From contig DCFC01000003.1 in NCBI GenBank assembly GCA_002314325.1, positions 1 to 8,191 of the forward strand: a stretch of DNA of 8,191 bases, given 5' to 3'. Positions 6,942 through 8,191 of this stretch are shown here, piece after piece. This DNA comes from Megamonas hypermegale (GTDB lineage: Bacteria > Bacillota > Negativicutes > Selenomonadales > Selenomonadaceae). The first letter of the stretch is position 1; every line of letters begins with the position of its first letter. Below the pieces are notes generated by a model. That model was not told the DNA's origin and ran no database searches. It saw nothing but the letters and a program-made list of their open reading frames with translations. Position numbers and translations under genes: made by a program.

Positions 6942-6970
6942 ATTATAATCAACAGATTTATTCATGTCAA
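6942..6970 (-). promoter_or_regulatory. thrS: Promoter of the thrS leader
   Basis: On the - strand a perfect ttgaca (6965-6970) and a perfect tataat (6942-6947) are separated by 17 bases. Such a consensus promoter fits a housekeeping gene controlled by attenuation rather than by initiation. Transcription should start near 6935. Confidence 0.
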
Positions 6971-7047
6971 GCGCAGGCTGTTTATTTTTATCTATAATTT
7001 TTGTTAAAATTAATGTAATACACTTATGGTGTTAGTTAATTTTTCAA

Positions 7048-7117
7048 AGCAGTATGATAGTTTATATTTAGTGAGGTTAAGTGACAACATCGAATGAATA
7101 TAAACTATTATACTGCT
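7048..7117. repeat. Long intergenic inverted repeat (21-bp arms)
   Basis: The arm at 7048-7068 is the reverse complement of 7097-7117 with one difference in 21; that difference becomes a G.U pair if read as + strand RNA. The spacer is 28 bases. The structure sits between the thrS promoter and the ydcF -10 element and has no T-run, so it is not an ordinary terminator. A second inverted repeat, aacatcga (7086-7093) with tcgatgtt (7129-7136), overlaps it and could form a competing structure. Function unknown: operator, RNA element or relic of a small mobile repeat. Confidence 0.
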
Positions 7118-7128
7118 GGCTTAAAGGC

Positions 7129-7158
7129 TCGATGTTTTACTAGCACAACGGGTATAAT
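7129..7158 (+). promoter_or_regulatory. Probable promoter of the ydcF homologue
   Basis: A perfect -10 tataat lies at 7153-7158, 21 bases before the ATG at 7180. The -35 is poor: tcgatg at 7129-7134 with 18-base spacing matches only three positions, and it lies inside one arm of a small inverted repeat (7129-7136), so activation or repression at this site is possible. The leader would be about 15 bases, with a weak aaagg (7165-7169) as ribosome binding site. Confidence 0.
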
Positions 7159-7179
7159 ACATTGAAAGGCAGTGATAAT

Positions 7180-7983
7180 ATGGAAAAGTGTGATGTTGTT
7201 TCCGCAGCGGAGTGTTTAAATATTCTGGTGGATTTTTTGGCGAAAAGGGATTTAAAGGAATTGACGCAGGCGGCTTTGCAGGAGAAATACAAGATAAAGC
7301 AGGTTGATGTGCTGATTTTGTTCGGCGGCTGTATTCCCGAAGGCTGTGAGGTTTTTTATCAGGCGTACAGGAATAACTTTGCCAAGCATTATATGATAGC
7401 CGGCGGCGCAGGCCATACGACGGGTTCACTGCGGCAGAAAATGCAGCCGGTTCTGCCGAATTTCAGTACGGCGGATAAAAGTGAAGCGGAAATTATGCAG
7501 GCGTATCTGAAGCAGAAATATAATATGGAAAACTGCATTTTGGAAACGAAATCGACAAATTGTGGCAATAATGTAACTAATGCACTGGCAAAGCTTGACG
7601 AACTAAACATAAAGCCGCAGACGATTACGTTTATTCAGGATGCGACGATGCAGCACAGAATGGAAGCCGGTTTTCGGCAATATGCAGGCGGCGTAAAGTT
7701 GATTAATTTTGCCGGATACAAACTGTATTTTACAGTGAAAGATAATAAGCTGGCACTGGCGGATAACAATCTTTGGGGCATGTGGAGCAGAGATAAGTAT
7801 ATCGAGTTGCTGCTGGGCGAAATACCGCGCCTGCAGGATGACAAAGACGGCTACGGCCCGAACGGAAAGGATTTTATCGCCCACGTCGATATTCCCGCAG
7901 AAGTGGAAACGGCGTTTAGGCAGTTAAAAGAACAATTGAACATTCAAACAAGAAAAGCAAACAAGATATTTGCAACTAAATAA
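7180..7983 (+). CDS. ydcF: YdcF-like DUF218 family protein
   Basis: A 267-residue protein, nearly the length of E. coli YdcF (266), which it resembles along its whole length by recall of that sequence. Visible family motifs: VDVLILFGG (42-50), first strand and turn of the Rossmann-like DUF218 fold; GGAGHTT (75-81); [16 protein letters not shown] (122-131); QDATMQHR (153-160); and the distinctive YdcF tail [25 protein letters not shown] (214-242). There is no signal peptide or membrane segment, so it should be cytoplasmic, unlike SanA and ElyC of the same superfamily. E. coli YdcF has been reported to bind S-adenosylmethionine; its reaction is unknown. ATG 7180 was chosen over TTG 7162 because aaagg lies 10 bases upstream of it and TTG 7162 falls just before that site. 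Single gene, divergent from thrS. Confidence 0.
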   Translation: MEKCDVVSAAECLNILVDFLAKRDLKELTQAALQEKYKIKQVDVLILFGGCIPEGCEVFYQAYRNNFAKHYMIAGGAGHTTGSLRQKMQPVLPNFSTADKSEAEIMQAYLKQKYNMENCILETKSTNCGNNVTNALAKLDELNIKPQTITFIQDATMQHRMEAGFRQYAGGVKLINFAGYKLYFTVKDNKLALADNNLWGMWSRDKYIELLLGEIPRLQDDKDGYGPNGKDFIAHVDIPAEVETAFRQLKEQLNIQTRKANKIFATK

Positions 7984-7988
7984 GTATA

Positions 7989-8026
7989 GTTCATTTTTCT
8001 TTTGAAAAGTCAAAAGAAAAACGAAC
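7989..8026. repeat. Purine/pyrimidine-rich inverted repeat after ydcF
   Basis: Arms gttcatttttcttttga (7989-8005) and tcaaaagaaaaacgaac (8010-8026) are complementary at 16 of 17 positions, with a 4-base loop. One strand of each arm is almost all pyrimidine. It begins 6 bases after the ydcF stop, where a terminator is expected, but on the + strand it is followed by A-rich rather than T-rich sequence. It may stabilise the 3' end or belong to a dispersed intergenic repeat. Confidence 0.
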
Positions 8027-8043
8027 CAAAAAGAAAAAACCTT

Positions 8044-8123
8044 AAACGTTTCGCTTGCGCTGCACTGGGCGAGCCTTCGTAACCTTTCTTTAAAAATAGG
8101 CGATACAACGGCTCGAAACGTTT
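8044..8123. repeat. Structured intergenic element with aaacgtttcg / cgaaacgttt arms
   Basis: The right arm ggctcgaaacgttt (8110-8123) is complementary to two left blocks: aaacgtttcg (8044-8053) outside and cgagcc (8070-8075) inside, separated by 16 unpaired bases. With the preceding hairpin it fills most of the 208 bases after ydcF, where no gene is seen. A dispersed repeat or an untranslated RNA structure is possible; neither can be shown from one copy. Confidence 0.
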
Positions 8124-8191
8124 GGAATTTGACTCGTGCCTTCTATTTTCAGCAGGAACTCAATTTGTGCTGTTGACACAACATTTCGCTA

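Noticed and set aside
7001..7030. ttgtta with tatggt as a promoter for an RNA from the 7048-7117 inverted repeat
   Set aside because: Both boxes are weak (tatggt matches four of six) and AT-rich sequence gives such matches by chance.
7162..7164. TTG at 7162 as the ydcF start
   Set aside because: It would fall only 4 bases after the -10 element and upstream of the ribosome binding site; ATG 7180 has the spacing and gives the family's usual length.
8173..8178. Perfect ttgaca near the right edge as a promoter
   Set aside because: The matching -10 would lie at about 8196, outside the window, so it cannot be supported.

Overview
The window suggests a diderm Firmicute of the class Negativicutes. 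It combines an outer-membrane trimeric autotransporter that ends in an SLH domain with a thrS gene read through a Firmicutes-type T-box leader. Genus cannot be fixed from the sequence alone; Phascolarctobacterium, Veillonella and Megamonas relatives are all compatible. The adhesin passenger is AT-rich, while the adhesin anchor, thrS and ydcF look closer to balanced GC.

Layout: (1) 1-3633, + strand: the 3' part of a large YadA-type adhesin gene, open at the left edge of the window and closed by an intrinsic terminator at 3653-3683. (2) 3751-4677, + strand: a Rpn/PDDEXK_2 family nuclease ('PD-(D/E)XK nuclease family transposase') with its own promoter, seven tandem 12-bp repeats near the 3' end and a possible in-frame internal start. 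(3) A hairpin at 4691-4730 with A/T flanks on both sides serves as a shared terminator between the convergent nuclease and thrS genes. (4) 4743-6656, - strand: complete threonyl-tRNA synthetase, preceded by a T-box riboswitch with visible ACC specifier, T-box sequence, terminator and promoter. (5) 6971-7179: intergenic region holding a long near-perfect inverted repeat and a -10 element. (6) 7180-7983, + strand: a full-length YdcF homologue (DUF218 family). (7) 7984-8191: non-coding tail with two further inverted-repeat structures.

The four genes do not form an operon. Each has its own signals, and they appear to be unrelated in function: cell-surface adhesion, a mobile or defence-type nuclease, translation, and a poorly understood DUF218 protein. 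No CRISPR array, rRNA, tRNA or complete insertion sequence was seen.

The points most worth following are the double anchoring of the adhesin (outer-membrane barrel followed by a periplasmic coiled coil plus SLH domain), the possible intragenic small protein in the Rpn-like gene, and the unexplained intergenic inverted repeats.
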